The notes under the pieces are model-generated. The model was not told the DNA's origin, searched no databases, and worked only from the letters and a program-made list of their open reading frames with translations. A DNA stretch of 53,761 nt from Pseudomonadota bacterium. GTDB lineage: Bacteria > Pseudomonadota > Alphaproteobacteria > Rhizobiales > Xanthobacteraceae. Positions 8,911-19,485 of the stretch are shown here, one piece after another; position 1 is the first letter of the stretch, and each line of letters opens with the position of its first letter. The DNA is taken from the NCBI GenBank assembly GCA_023423415.1, contig JAFAFP010000078.1:1-53761 (forward strand), in the 5' to 3' direction. Position numbers and translations under genes: made by a program.

Positions 8911-10179
8911 TCACGAACCGGATTTGGTGAGCGCGCTCAGCGCATTTCGCGACAGATCGCGTACGGCAGTGATCGCGGCGTTGCGCGCTTCCGCTTTGGC
9001 GATCCAGGCTTGCGCGGGCGCACGCGCGTCGGGCGGCAACTTGGCAAGCTCGGTCAGCGCACCGCGAATATCCGCATGCTCCGCGCGCACTTCGATCCGC
9101 GCCTTCACATTGTCGGGCTCGTCTCCTGCGACATCGCCGGCCGGACGAATGCGGACGATCTTCTGTGCATTGGCCTGAAGGCGCTCAAGGAAACTGCCTT
9201 GTGGCGCTTGTTCCGTGCGCGCCGCTTTCCAGATCGCCGGCATCAGGTTTTCAAGTTCGCGCCCAAGCGCTGCTGCCGTCGGCACACCGCCCGAGGCAAA
9301 GGGTTCAAGCGTTGCGACCGCACGCGCGTCGGCCGACAGCGCTTTGGCGGCCGACAGTTCCGCGGTGAAAGGTACGCCGCTTTCAACCGCATTGCGCAAT
9401 GCCATGCTGACGATGGCAAGGCGGCTGCGCGCATCATCGACAGGCGCACTGGCGCGGCGCTTCAATTCGGCTTCGCTGGCGCGCGCCGACTGCTCGAGCG
9501 AACGTGCGGATTGTTCGAGCGTGGCGATCCGGCTCATCAGGGTATCGATCTCGGCACGCGATTCCGGCGTGGCGGGATTCGCCTTTTGCGCAGCCTCGGC
9601 CGCGGCCACTGCACTGGCCGCCCGATCGCGTGCTTCGCGAGCGGTGGCAGCGATCTCATCGTTGCTGCGTTCACGCGCCACAGCCATGTCGGTCGCGGTC
9701 TTGACTGCGGCTTCCGCCGCGGCGACGCGGGCGAGCAATTGCGGATCGTCTTGTCTCGGCGCTGCGATCGCCGCCTCAATCTTGCTGAGCCGCGCCTGCA
9801 ATTCCGGGCTGGGCGCGAATTGTACCGGTTCAAGTGGTGCGGGTGGAGCAAAGACGCGTCCTGCCAGCCATTGCGATGCGCCAAATCCGATGACGAAGAA
9901 CAAGGCAGAGGCGGCCGCCGCGATCCCGATCACGGGCCAAGGCGTAGCTTTGCGCGGTGCCGATGGAATCTCGCGCGCCGATGTCTCATCACCGCCGGCG
10001 CTGCTGCCCTCCGAACTCTCTTCGGAGCTGGCGTTCGATTCGGTACTCGCCGGCGTATCCTGTGATTCGGCTGCGGCCGTTTCCGACTTGAACTCGCTCG
10101 CCTTCAGATCGATCGTGGTCGGACGTTTCGACTTTTGATCGGCCGCACCTTGCGGCTTGGTCGTCTTTTCATCTGTCAT
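8911..10179 (-). CDS. Mitofilin-like inner-membrane coiled-coil protein (COG4223 type)
   Basis: A 422-residue protein with a charged, Ser/Glu-rich cytoplasmic N-terminus (about 1-75), one membrane segment (GIAAAASALFFVIGFGASQWL), a long Ala/Glu/Arg coiled coil, and a C-terminal helical domain. This is the architecture of the alphaproteobacterial mitofilin/Mic60-like family, coded next to hemD/hemY in many members of the class and tied to inner-membrane shaping. ATG 10179 has GGAG nine bases upstream; a TTG at 10266 would add 29 residues of unlike composition. It lies 117 bases after hemD. The function here is inferred from architecture and position only. Confidence 0.78.
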   Translation of the reverse strand: MTDEKTTKPQGAADQKSKRPTTIDLKASEFKSETAAAESQDTPASTESNASSEESSEGSSAGGDETSAREIPSAPRKATPWPVIGIAAAASALFFVIGFGASQWLAGRVFAPPAPLEPVQFAPSPELQARLSKIEAAIAAPRQDDPQLLARVAAAEAAVKTATDMAVARERSNDEIAATAREARDRAASAVAAAEAAQKANPATPESRAEIDTLMSRIATLEQSARSLEQSARASEAELKRRASAPVDDARSRLAIVSMALRNAVESGVPFTAELSAAKALSADARAVATLEPFASGGVPTAAALGRELENLMPAIWKAARTEQAPQGSFLERLQANAQKIVRIRPAGDVAGDEPDNVKARIEVRAEHADIRGALTELAKLPPDARAPAQAWIAKAEARNAAITAVRDLSRNALSALTKSGS

Positions 10180-10296
10180 GGCGCGCAGTCTCCGGTGACG
10201 AGACGCAGACAGCCTCAGTCGGGCGGCCGGGCGTTCGTCGATAATAGACACGATATATTGCGGCAACCAGACGTCAGAACTCTTTAAAAATGACGA

Positions 10297-11007
10297 TTAA
10301 GAGATCAAATCCAGCATGGCTGCCTCGTCGGGGCGAGCGGCGATGCTGATATGTCGCGCGCCGATGTCCGATAACGGCTCGGACGCGCGCTTCGACAAGC
10401 AAAAATGCTTCAATCCGGTTATCGCAGGGATAAGATCATCCCGATATGCACAAGCAACGAAGATCTCGGTGCTGCGCCTTGAATAATGAAAGACGCCGTC
10501 GATTTGTCCGGCTCTTAATGTGTCGTTAATCTCACTGGAAAATCGGCCAGCCGCCTTGGCGCGATAAACCACGACGATGTGCAACCGCAAGCCGAACGGA
10601 GCCAGCTCAGCCGCCATGTCGCGGGCGCGATCATCACCGGCAAGATAAAGCAGCGGCACTTGCTCACCGCTCATATGTTGCGCGATCGTCCTGGCCAGAT
10701 CGCCGCCATCGCCATTCGCCGCAACCGCATGCGCGAACCCCCCACGCTGCGCGGCAACCGCCGTCTGCGGACCAACTGCAAAACAGCGCAGCGACGTCAG
10801 TGCTGCACGCTGCGGATGGACAGCAATCGCTCGTGCGGCATTCCCGCTCGTCATCAACACAGCGGACCATGGTCCGGAGCCAAACGAGACATCGGGAATA
10901 TTCTCGATCTCCAGCATCGGCGCGAACACAACATCGTGCCCGCGTTGACGCAACGCTGCCGCTGTGCGCTCCGCTTCAAAAACCGGCCGCGTCAGCAACA
11001 GCCGCAC
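10297..11007 (-). CDS. hemD: Uroporphyrinogen-III synthase
   Basis: A 236-residue enzyme that cyclises hydroxymethylbilane with inversion of ring D to give uroporphyrinogen III, in the cytosol. The opening MRLLLTRPVFEAERTAAAL and the later FTSGNAARAI-like segment (LMTSGNAARAI) match the HemD family, which is otherwise poorly conserved. Length is close to the usual 230-260. It starts with GTG at 11007, three bases after the hemC stop, so the two are surely co-transcribed and likely coupled. HemC and HemD act in sequence. Confidence 0.9.
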   Translation of the reverse strand: MRLLLTRPVFEAERTAAALRQRGHDVVFAPMLEIENIPDVSFGSGPWSAVLMTSGNAARAIAVHPQRAALTSLRCFAVGPQTAVAAQRGGFAHAVAANGDGGDLARTIAQHMSGEQVPLLYLAGDDRARDMAAELAPFGLRLHIVVVYRAKAAGRFSSEINDTLRAGQIDGVFHYSRRSTEIFVACAYRDDLIPAITGLKHFCLSKRASEPLSDIGARHISIAARPDEAAMLDLIS

Positions 11008-11010
11008 GAA

Positions 11011-11952
11011 TCACCCCTGCGTGAAAAAGCCGGCACCGCCGCGCGCCTTCAATTCCTGTCCGGCATCGTTGCCAAGTCGCACAGCGTCTGAAATCGAGCC
11101 CTGCCGTGTTGTCTCATGGACCTCGCTACCATCCGGACGCAGGATCATGCCGCGGAAGTTCAACTGATCGCCAGCAACGGTTGCATAACCCGCAATCGGC
11201 GTGCGGCACGATCCATCCAGCGCGTCAAGAAACGCGCGTTCGGTTTCGAGCGCAATGAACGTGTCCCGATCCGCGATCGGCGCAACCAGTTCGCGGGTGC
11301 GCATGTCATTCTCGCGGGATTCAATGCCGATGGCGCCCTGGCCGACCGCGGGCGGAAAATCATCAAGCGGAAAAATCGCGGTCGCGATGTGCTCAAGCTT
11401 GAGACGCTTGAGCCCGGCTAGCGCGAGCAGCGTCGCATCGACCTCGCCTTCATCGAGCTTGCGCAACCGCGAGTGCACGTTGCCGCGAAATACTGTCACA
11501 CGAAGATCGGGCCGCAGCCGTTTCACCAGCGCCTGCCGGCGCAAGGATGCAGAACCGACCAACGCGCCCTGTGGCAGATCGGCGAGCGACTTCGCCCGGG
11601 GGCTGATGAAAACATCGCGTACATCCTCGCGCTCGAGGCACGCAATCAGCGCCAGTCCCGCCGGCAAAACGGTCGGCAGATCCTTGGACGAATGCACGGC
11701 GATATCGATGCTGTTGTCGAGCAGCGCCTCTTCAAGCTCCTTGGTGAACAGGCCCTTGCCGCCAGCCTCGGAGAGCGCCCGGTCGGTAATCTTGTCGCCG
11801 GTGGTCTTGATTGCGTGGATTTCGATCGCTTCCGGTGCGCAGCCATGCGCCGCGGCCAGCCGGTCGCGAACGGTATGCGCCTGCGCGAGAGCCAGCGGCG
11901 ATGCACGCGTCCCGACCCGCAGCAAAACCCCGGAAGATGCCGATTGCACCAT
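11011..11952 (-). CDS. hemC: Porphobilinogen deaminase (hydroxymethylbilane synthase)
   Basis: A 313-residue enzyme joining four porphobilinogen units into hydroxymethylbilane. Visible family features are RVGTRASPLALAQA near the N-terminus, the substrate loop KTTGDKI, HSSKDLPT, the Arg motifs GSASLRRQ and FRGNVHSRL, and LDGSCRTPIAGYA, in which Cys249 carries the dipyrromethane cofactor. It is the first gene of the leftward heme operon and is divergent from tsaD across 123 bases, which must hold both promoters. ATG 11952 fits the family N-terminus. Confidence 0.97.
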   Translation of the reverse strand: MVQSASSGVLLRVGTRASPLALAQAHTVRDRLAAAHGCAPEAIEIHAIKTTGDKITDRALSEAGGKGLFTKELEEALLDNSIDIAVHSSKDLPTVLPAGLALIACLEREDVRDVFISPRAKSLADLPQGALVGSASLRRQALVKRLRPDLRVTVFRGNVHSRLRKLDEGEVDATLLALAGLKRLKLEHIATAIFPLDDFPPAVGQGAIGIESRENDMRTRELVAPIADRDTFIALETERAFLDALDGSCRTPIAGYATVAGDQLNFRGMILRPDGSEVHETTRQGSISDAVRLGNDAGQELKARGGAGFFTQG

Positions 11953-12075
11953 TGAACCTCACAATGCTACGCCGGACCTACTCCAACGTCTGACGGCAGG
12001 CCATAGGGCCCTTTCCGGCGAAGAAAGCAACTTCGAAAGCGACCTGGAACATAACCCACGGAACCAAGGCGTCTG

Positions 12076-13146
12076 ATGATCGTCCTCGGCATTGAAACAA
12101 CGTGCGACGAAACTGCCGCAGCCATCGTTGAGCGGACAGCGGACGGCCGCGGACAGATCCTCTCCAACATCGTTCTGTCGCAGACCGATGAGCACGCAGC
12201 CTTTGGTGGCGTCGTGCCGGAAATCGCCGCGCGCGCGCATGTCGAGGTGCTCGATCTTCTGATCGCCCGCGCGCTGGACGAGGCGCAATGCGACTTCCCG
12301 GCGATCGACGGCATCGCCGCAGCAGCAGGCCCAGGTCTGATCGGCGGCGTGATCGTCGGTCTCACCACCGCCAAGGCGCTCGCGCTCGTGCATCGCACGC
12401 CGCTTATTGCCGTGAACCACCTGGAAGCACATGCGCTGACCGCACGGCTGACCGACCACGTCGATTTTCCCTATTGCCTGTTCCTCGCCTCGGGCGGGCA
12501 CACGCAGATCGTCGCCGTGCGCGGCGTCGGCGACTACGTCCTGCTCGGCAACACGATGGATGACGCCATCGGCGAAGCCTTCGACAAGACCGCCAAGCTG
12601 CTCGGCCTGCCCTATCCCGGCGGTCCGCAGGTCGAACTGGAAGCGCGGCGGGGCGACCCGCATCGTTTCGCCTTGCCGCGTCCGTTGCAGGGACGGCGCG
12701 AGCCGGATTTCTCTCTCTCCGGCCTCAAGACCGCGTTGCGGCTTGAGGCGGAGCGCATCGCCCCGATCAGCGACCGCGACGTCGCCGATCTTTGCGCGTC
12801 GTTCCAGCAGGCCGTTGTGGATCTGACCCATGACCGGTTGCGGGCAGGCTTGCGCGTATTCACCGAGCGCTACGGCAAGCCGAATGCACTGGTCGCGGCC
12901 GGCGGCGTGGCAGCAAATCAGGCTATCCGGGGCGTGCTGCAACGCCTGGCGCAGCATGCCGGCATCCAGCTGGTTGTACCCCCGCCCGCGCTCTGTACCG
13001 ACAATGGCGCCATGATCGCCTGGGCCGGGGCGGAGCGGCTGGCCGCAGGATTGACCGATCCGCTCGAGGTCGCACCGCGCGCGCGCTGGCCGCTCGAGCA
13101 GGTGGCGCATATGCCAGACAGCGGCCTTGCCGCCTCGCACGGCTGA
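12076..13146 (+). CDS. tsaD: tRNA N6-adenosine threonylcarbamoyltransferase TsaD
   Basis: A 356-residue ASKHA-fold protein that transfers the threonylcarbamoyl group to A37 of ANN-decoding tRNAs, with TsaB, TsaE and TsaC. Visible are the N-terminal ETTCDETAAAIV, metal ligands in NHLEAH (His115, His119), the phosphate loop SGGHTQ, and GGVAANQAIR plus CTDNGAMIAW near the C-terminus. Length is normal. AAGG precedes ATG 12076. Six bases separate its stop from gpsA, so tsaD-gpsA-EVE form an operon. The hemC/tsaD divergence is common in alphaproteobacteria. Confidence 0.97.
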   Translation: MIVLGIETTCDETAAAIVERTADGRGQILSNIVLSQTDEHAAFGGVVPEIAARAHVEVLDLLIARALDEAQCDFPAIDGIAAAAGPGLIGGVIVGLTTAKALALVHRTPLIAVNHLEAHALTARLTDHVDFPYCLFLASGGHTQIVAVRGVGDYVLLGNTMDDAIGEAFDKTAKLLGLPYPGGPQVELEARRGDPHRFALPRPLQGRREPDFSLSGLKTALRLEAERIAPISDRDVADLCASFQQAVVDLTHDRLRAGLRVFTERYGKPNALVAAGGVAANQAIRGVLQRLAQHAGIQLVVPPPALCTDNGAMIAWAGAERLAAGLTDPLEVAPRARWPLEQVAHMPDSGLAASHG

Positions 13147-13152
13147 CCGCGC

Positions 13153-14142
13153 ATGGCCTATCAGCAGATATCGGTGATCGGCGGCGGCAGTTGGGGCATC
13201 GCGCTCGCCAGCGCAGCGCAGCGCGCCGGCCGCGATGTCACGCTGTGGATGCGGAACAAACAGGCGGCGGAAGACCTCGACCGGACCCGCCAAAGCCCAC
13301 GTTTGCCGGGCGCGAACCTCGACAGGGATATCAGGATCACCGCCGATCTGCGGCGCGCGGCCCAATGCGACGCGCTGCTGCTGGTGGTGCCGGCACAGGC
13401 TCTGCGCGATGTGGCTGGCGACCTTGCCGCATTGCTCGCACCCGCAACGCCGGTTGTCGCCTGCGCCAAGGGGATCGAACGCGGCACGCGCAAATTCATG
13501 ACCGAAGTGATCGAGGAAGCGGCACCCGACGTTTCGCCGGCCATTCTCTCGGGCCCGAGCTTTGCGTCGGATGTCGTGCTTGGCTTGCCGACCGCCGTCA
13601 CGCTCGCCGCGCGTGACGAGAAGACCGCCACTGCGCTGGCCCATGCACTCGGCTCGGCGACGTTTCGGCCCTATCACTCGACCGATCTGCGCGGCGTCGA
13701 GATCGGCGGCGCGGCGAAGAATGTACTGGCGATTGCTGCCGGCATCGTTTCCGGCCGTGGGCTGGGCGCAAGCGCCGCCGCCGCACTCACCACACGCGGC
13801 TTTGCAGAGCTGGTGCGTTTCGGTCGCGCACTCGGCGCAAAACCGGAAACGCTGACCGGCCTTTCGGGACTCGGCGATCTCATTCTCACTTGCTCGACGC
13901 CGCAATCGCGCAATTTCTCGCTCGGGCTTGCACTCGGCCAAGGACTGTCGCCGCTTGAAGCGATTGCAAAAACCGGTCTGGCCGAAGGCGTTTACACGGC
14001 GTCGGTGCTGAACGACATGGCGCGCGAACACGATGTCGATATGCCGATCGTCGCCGCGGTTGCCGATATTGTCGAAGGACAAGCGAGCGTCGATGAAGTC
14101 ATCGGACGGTTGCTGACACGGCCATTCCGCGCGGAGGGATGA
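13153..14142 (+). CDS. gpsA: NAD(P)-dependent glycerol-3-phosphate dehydrogenase
   Basis: A 329-residue cytosolic enzyme reducing dihydroxyacetone phosphate to sn-glycerol 3-phosphate for phospholipid synthesis. The Rossmann motif is GGGSWG (10-15). Further family motifs are ACAKGIERGT, SGPSFASDV and the catalytic-lysine segment GGAAKNVLAIAAGI, followed by GLSGLGDLILTC. Length is standard. It follows tsaD by six bases and is one base ahead of the EVE-domain gene, so translation of all three is probably linked. Confidence 0.97.
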   Translation: MAYQQISVIGGGSWGIALASAAQRAGRDVTLWMRNKQAAEDLDRTRQSPRLPGANLDRDIRITADLRRAAQCDALLLVVPAQALRDVAGDLAALLAPATPVVACAKGIERGTRKFMTEVIEEAAPDVSPAILSGPSFASDVVLGLPTAVTLAARDEKTATALAHALGSATFRPYHSTDLRGVEIGGAAKNVLAIAAGIVSGRGLGASAAAALTTRGFAELVRFGRALGAKPETLTGLSGLGDLILTCSTPQSRNFSLGLALGQGLSPLEAIAKTGLAEGVYTASVLNDMAREHDVDMPIVAAVADIVEGQASVDEVIGRLLTRPFRAEG

Positions 14143-14143
14143 G

Positions 14144-14560
14144 ATGAACTACTGGCTGGTCAAAAGCGAACCCGATGCCTGGTCCTGGGACCAGCAGGTG
14201 AAGAAGGGCGCCAAAGGCGAAGCCTGGACCGGCGTGCGCAATCACACCGCCAAGCTCAATCTCATGAAGATGAAGAAGGGCGATCTCGCCTTCTTCTATC
14301 ACTCCAATATCGGCAAGGAGATCGTCGGCATCGTCGAGGTCGGCAAGGAGCACTATCCCGATCCAACCGCCAATACCGGTGACCCCTGGGTTGTCGTTGA
14401 CATGGTTGCACGCGAACCGCTGAAGACGCCGGTGACGCTGCAAGCGATCAAGGCCGAACCGAAACTGAAAGAGATGGCGCTGCTGAAATATTCACGACTT
14501 TCGGTCCAGCCGGTCACGGCGGCGGAATGGAAGATCATCTGCAAGATGGGCGGACTGTAG
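14144..14560 (+). CDS. EVE-domain protein (THYN1-like)
   Basis: A 138-residue single-domain protein. MNYWLVKSEPDAWSWDQ, GEAWTGVRNHTAKLNL, GDLAFFYHSN and DPWVVVDM match bacterial EVE proteins, whose PUA-like fold binds modified bases in DNA or RNA. The cellular target of stand-alone bacterial members is not firmly known. The ATG comes one base after the gpsA stop, and this is the last gene of the tsaD-gpsA-EVE operon. Its place beside a tRNA-modification gene is suggestive only. No nuclease or other defence gene adjoins it. Confidence 0.9.
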   Translation: MNYWLVKSEPDAWSWDQQVKKGAKGEAWTGVRNHTAKLNLMKMKKGDLAFFYHSNIGKEIVGIVEVGKEHYPDPTANTGDPWVVVDMVAREPLKTPVTLQAIKAEPKLKEMALLKYSRLSVQPVTAAEWKIICKMGGL

Positions 14561-14740
14561 ATCTCATCCCCTGCGGAGCGCGCGCCGCACAAAAGCGGAA
14601 ACGTCCGCCGCCGCAGCGGCATGCAGACGAAAGTGGCAGCCACGGCGGCTTGCCCGAACCGCTTGCCTTTGCCCATAATTGGAGCCAACAAGAACGCCAT
14701 GGGACGATCCGTGTCCCCTGGTGCCGCCGGGAGGAATGAA

Positions 14741-16681
<1,941 letters not shown>

Positions 16682-16712
16682 CGGATCCGTTGACGAAACA
16701 GTGTTCCCAAGT

Positions 16713-16744
16713 AACGCGGCCGTGATGGCCGCGTTGCCGTTTTT
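16713..16744 (+). terminator. Rho-independent terminator after acsA
   Basis: A perfect 9-bp stem, AACGCGGCC (16713-16721) with GGCCGCGTT (16727-16735), has a five-base loop and is followed after four bases by TTTTT at 16740-16744. Confidence 0.8.
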
Positions 16745-16866
16745 CAACACCGTTTAGAGAGTTTTAGCGAGGTTTCAGGGATCGGCTTTTGATGCTGCCC
16801 CGATTCGGCTATTTTCCCGCCCAAATCGGGGCGAACGCCTCGCGATGCACATTTGGGATTGGAATC

Positions 16867-17385
16867 ATGCGTACGGCGCGGTTTCTCGCCTTTTCGATCA
16901 TAGCCTCTGTGGCTGCGACCGCTTTCACAGCAACCACTCCGGCTCTCGCCCGCGAGACCGTGAATTTCAGCGGCGATTACATGCCCGGCACCGTGGTGGT
17001 GAAGCACAGTCAGCGCCGCCTCTATTATGTCGTCGGCGGCGGCAAGGCGATCGCCTATCCGGTCGGCGTCGGCAAGGCCGGCAAGTCCTGGTTCGGAACC
17101 CGCTATATCGACGGCAAGCGGATGCGTCCGGCCTGGTCGCCCCCGGCCGAAGTGAAGCGCGACAAGCCGAGCCTGCCGAATGTGATCCCGGGCGGCTCAC
17201 CGGCCAATCCGATGGGTGTCGCAGCGCTGACGCTGTCGGGCGGTGAATATGCCATCCATGGCACCAACGTGCCGCGCTCTGTCGGCGGCTATGTCTCGTA
17301 TGGCTGCATCCGCATGCACAATGCCGACATCCTCGACCTGTTCGATCGCGTCAACTACGGCACACGCGTGGTGGTGACGCAGTAA
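16867..17385 (+). CDS. Secreted L,D-transpeptidase (YkuD domain)
   Basis: A 172-residue protein with a Sec signal peptide (about 1-28, ending ...TTPALA) and a YkuD catalytic domain. The HGTN motif (131-134) and SYGCIRM (144-150) with catalytic Cys147 are intact. Such enzymes make 3-3 cross-links in peptidoglycan or attach proteins to it, in the periplasm. I chose ATG 16867 because it places the signal peptide at the very N-terminus; an ATG at 16789 would add 26 residues that overlap the likely promoter. Rhizobiales typically carry many paralogues of this short type. It is a single gene between a terminator and a palindromic repeat. Confidence 0.93.
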   Translation: MRTARFLAFSIIASVAATAFTATTPALARETVNFSGDYMPGTVVVKHSQRRLYYVVGGGKAIAYPVGVGKAGKSWFGTRYIDGKRMRPAWSPPAEVKRDKPSLPNVIPGGSPANPMGVAALTLSGGEYAIHGTNVPRSVGGYVSYGCIRMHNADILDLFDRVNYGTRVVVTQ

Positions 17386-17387
17386 AG

Positions 17388-17500
17388 CGCCACCCCGTCA
17401 TTCCGGATGGCGCGAATGCGCCAGACCCGAAATCCATTTGCACCAAAGCTTTTGCTGGATTCCAGCGGTCGCGCATTCCAGGCGCGCCCCGGACCCACTG
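17388..17500. repeat. Degenerate dispersed palindromic repeat
   Basis: The gap between the convergent transpeptidase and nuclease-like genes has the pattern CCGTCATTCCGG, GGCGCGAATGCGCC, AATCCATT and later TGGATTCCAG with GGCGCGCCCCGG. This patchwork of short inverted repeats is typical of intergenic repeats in Bradyrhizobium relatives. It may also serve as a bidirectional transcription end. Confidence 0.5.
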
Positions 17501-17503
17501 CTG

Positions 17504-18052
17504 CTACCCGCACCACGTCGCTCTGCGCCCGCCGTCATAAGCGCGTACGACGCCAGCCCTGAGCAAAGCCGCGGACACATCCGGCGTGTTTCGCGTCGCC
17601 GCGCTCGCGACAACACGGCCGCCATATTTGTCAAAGTCAATCTTGCCGATGGTGACGCCGCCGTCCGACAGCAGGCGCTGCAACGTATCGCGGGCGACCT
17701 GCGCCATCCGGTATTCCTCCGCACAACGCGCGCCGAATTCCGGCGCGTCGATGCCACGCAAGCGTACGCGCGTCGTCACCTGCATGCCGGGCCAGATATG
17801 CACCCGCGCCTCGAAGGTGTCGCCGTCATTCACCCGCAACACATCGGCAACATGACCACCGGCCGCCAGGCGCAGGTCCTGCAGACCTGGCGGTGCGAGT
17901 GACGCCGTCGTCTCAGCCGGACGCGCAGCCGCCGCAAGGCGGACCGAACCCTTCAGCGCCGCACCGGCCGCCATCCCGGCGACGAACACCAGCCCCAGCA
18001 GCAGCCCCGCCATCGGCAGGGGCGCGGATAATAATCTTGATCCAAGGAACAT
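17504..18052 (-). CDS. Thermonuclease-family (SNase-like) membrane-anchored or secreted protein
   Basis: A 182-residue protein with an N-terminal membrane segment or signal (about 12-34) and an OB-fold SNase domain from about residue 65. The calcium/nucleotide motif NDGDTFEARV (75-84) and the active-site run RLRGIDAPE are present. Arg97, Asp102, Glu105 and Arg146 (in YGGR) correspond to Arg35, Asp40, Glu43 and Arg87 of staphylococcal nuclease, so activity is plausible. Such short SNase proteins are common in Rhizobiales with unknown targets. It diverges from htpX and converges on the transpeptidase. The ribosome site is weak. Confidence 0.88.
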   Translation of the reverse strand: MFLGSRLLSAPLPMAGLLLGLVFVAGMAAGAALKGSVRLAAAARPAETTASLAPPGLQDLRLAAGGHVADVLRVNDGDTFEARVHIWPGMQVTTRVRLRGIDAPEFGARCAEEYRMAQVARDTLQRLLSDGGVTIGKIDFDKYGGRVVASAATRNTPDVSAALLRAGVVRAYDGGRRATWCG

Positions 18053-18188
18053 GATCCTATATCAACATAAAGGCGAGCGAGTCGCAATCTCAATCAATGG
18101 TTGCATATCAATTTCCGCTCAATCCTTTCATGCGGCGCAGCGCCGCGTGATCTTGCAGGGAACCTAAGCCCTCACCATCCTCTTGAGC

Positions 18189-18226
18189 GACCGGTGAGCG
18201 GCGGAAAAGCCGCCCGGTCCAGGAGG
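18189..18226 (+). promoter_or_regulatory. Hairpin immediately upstream of the htpX ribosome site
   Basis: GACCG (18189-18193) and GGCGG (18200-18204) pair with CCGCC (18210-18214) and CGGTC (18215-18219), giving a ten-pair stem with a six-base bulge and a five-base loop. The strong AGGAGG site (18221-18226) follows one base later. For a heat-shock protease this could modulate translation, but no pairing to the ribosome site itself is seen. Confidence 0.4.
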
Positions 18227-18231
18227 GAAAG

Positions 18232-19233
18232 ATGAATTACTTCAAGACAGCCATGCTGCTGGCCGGTCTGACCGCGCTGTTCATGGGTGTCGGCTATCTG
18301 ATCGGGGGCTCGAGCGGCGCGCTCATCGCGCTGGTCGTCGCGGCCGGCATGAACGTCTTCACGTACTGGAATTCGGACAAGATGGTCTTGTCCATGAACG
18401 GTGCGCACGAAGTGGACGCGCGCACCGCGCCGGACCTTTACGCCATGGTGCATGAGCTGGCGAGCCGGGCGAACCTGCCGATGCCGAAGGTCTATCTCAT
18501 GGACAATCCGCAGCCGAACGCGTTCGCGACCGGCCGCAACCCTGAGAACGCCGCTGTTGCGGTGACCACCGGCCTGCTGGAACGGCTGTCGCGCGAGGAA
18601 GTCGCAGGCGTGGTCGCGCACGAGCTGGCGCATATCAAGAACCACGACACGCTGATCATGACGATCACCGCGACCATTGCCGGTGCGATCTCGATGCTGG
18701 CGCAGTTCGGCATGTTCTTCGGCGGCGGCAATCGCGACAGCAACAGTGGCGGCATGGGCATCATCGGCACCTTGGCAATGGTGATCCTCGCGCCGATCGC
18801 GGCGATGCTGGTGCAGATGGCAATCAGCCGTACGCGCGAATACTCAGCCGATAAGCTGGGCGCGCAGATCGTCGGCCATCCGGACTGGCTCGCCTCGGCG
18901 CTGGCCAAGATCGCCAATGCCGCGCATGTGATCCCGAACGAGACCGCCGAGCGCAACCCGGCCACCGCGCATATGTTCATCATCAACCCGTTGTCGGGTG
19001 AGCGGATGGACAACCTGTTTTCCACCCATCCCGCGACCGAAAACCGGATCGCGGCGCTGAACGCCCTGGCGAGCCAAATGGGTCAGGGTGGTTTCGGCGG
19101 CGGACAGGGGGGCGGCTATGACGGTGGGTACAGCGGCAATGCGGCGCCACGCGCTGGTGGCAGCGTTCCACGGTCCGGTCCATGGTCGGGAGCCGGCCGC
19201 CGCGGACCGGACGGCGGTCCCTGGGGCCGATAA
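18232..19233 (+). CDS. htpX: Protease HtpX homologue
   Basis: A 333-residue inner-membrane zinc metalloprotease (M48) that degrades damaged membrane proteins. Two N-terminal membrane segments are followed by the catalytic HELAH motif (His130, Glu131, His134), two further hydrophobic segments (about 143-165 and 178-200) and SRTREYSADKLGA with the third zinc-ligand glutamate. The last 50 residues are Gly/Ser/Pro-rich and end GPDGGPWGR, as in rhizobial HtpX. AGGAGGGAAAG precedes the ATG. A strong terminator follows. It stands alone. Confidence 0.96.
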   Translation: MNYFKTAMLLAGLTALFMGVGYLIGGSSGALIALVVAAGMNVFTYWNSDKMVLSMNGAHEVDARTAPDLYAMVHELASRANLPMPKVYLMDNPQPNAFATGRNPENAAVAVTTGLLERLSREEVAGVVAHELAHIKNHDTLIMTITATIAGAISMLAQFGMFFGGGNRDSNSGGMGIIGTLAMVILAPIAAMLVQMAISRTREYSADKLGAQIVGHPDWLASALAKIANAAHVIPNETAERNPATAHMFIINPLSGERMDNLFSTHPATENRIAALNALASQMGQGGFGGGQGGGYDGGYSGNAAPRAGGSVPRSGPWSGAGRRGPDGGPWGR

Positions 19234-19263
19234 GGCTTCCACCACAAAGACTTACCGCGCAGA

Positions 19264-19298
19264 AAAATACGGCGGATGCCTCGCGTCTGCCGTATTTT
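19264..19298. terminator. Strong bidirectional-type terminator after htpX
   Basis: AAAATACGGC (19264-19273) pairs perfectly with GCCGTATTTT (19289-19298). The inner GGATG/CGTCT adds five more pairs with two wobbles, leaving a five-base loop. The T-run on one strand and A-run on the other allow action in either direction. Confidence 0.8.
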
Positions 19299-19485
19299 CA
19301 TATTCCTGATTGACGGCAACGAGGCACCGATTCGAACGTCGTCGCGTGGCGCCTTGCCAGCACACCAGCACAGATGGCCCTGACGGAGCGGCGGCGATCC
19401 GCCCTTCGGATTTTAAGGCCTTTCGTGATACGTGAATTGAGGACGCGGCCAGGTGTGGGGGCCGCATAACGAGGGGGCCGTTTCG

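Noticed and set aside
10180..10266. TTG at 10266 as start of the mitofilin-like gene
   Set aside because: The added 29 residues are Arg-rich and atypical, whereas ATG 10179 has a ribosome site and begins the usual charged N-terminus.
11959..14082. Long minus-strand open frame opposite tsaD and gpsA
   Set aside because: It lies antisense to two certain genes and its protein is His/Arg/Cys-rich without any family pattern. High third-position GC opens such frames.
19310..19355. tRNA-like T-loop (GTTCGAATC on the minus strand) after htpX
   Set aside because: The flanking bases do not pair as a T stem, and no D or anticodon arm can be drawn.
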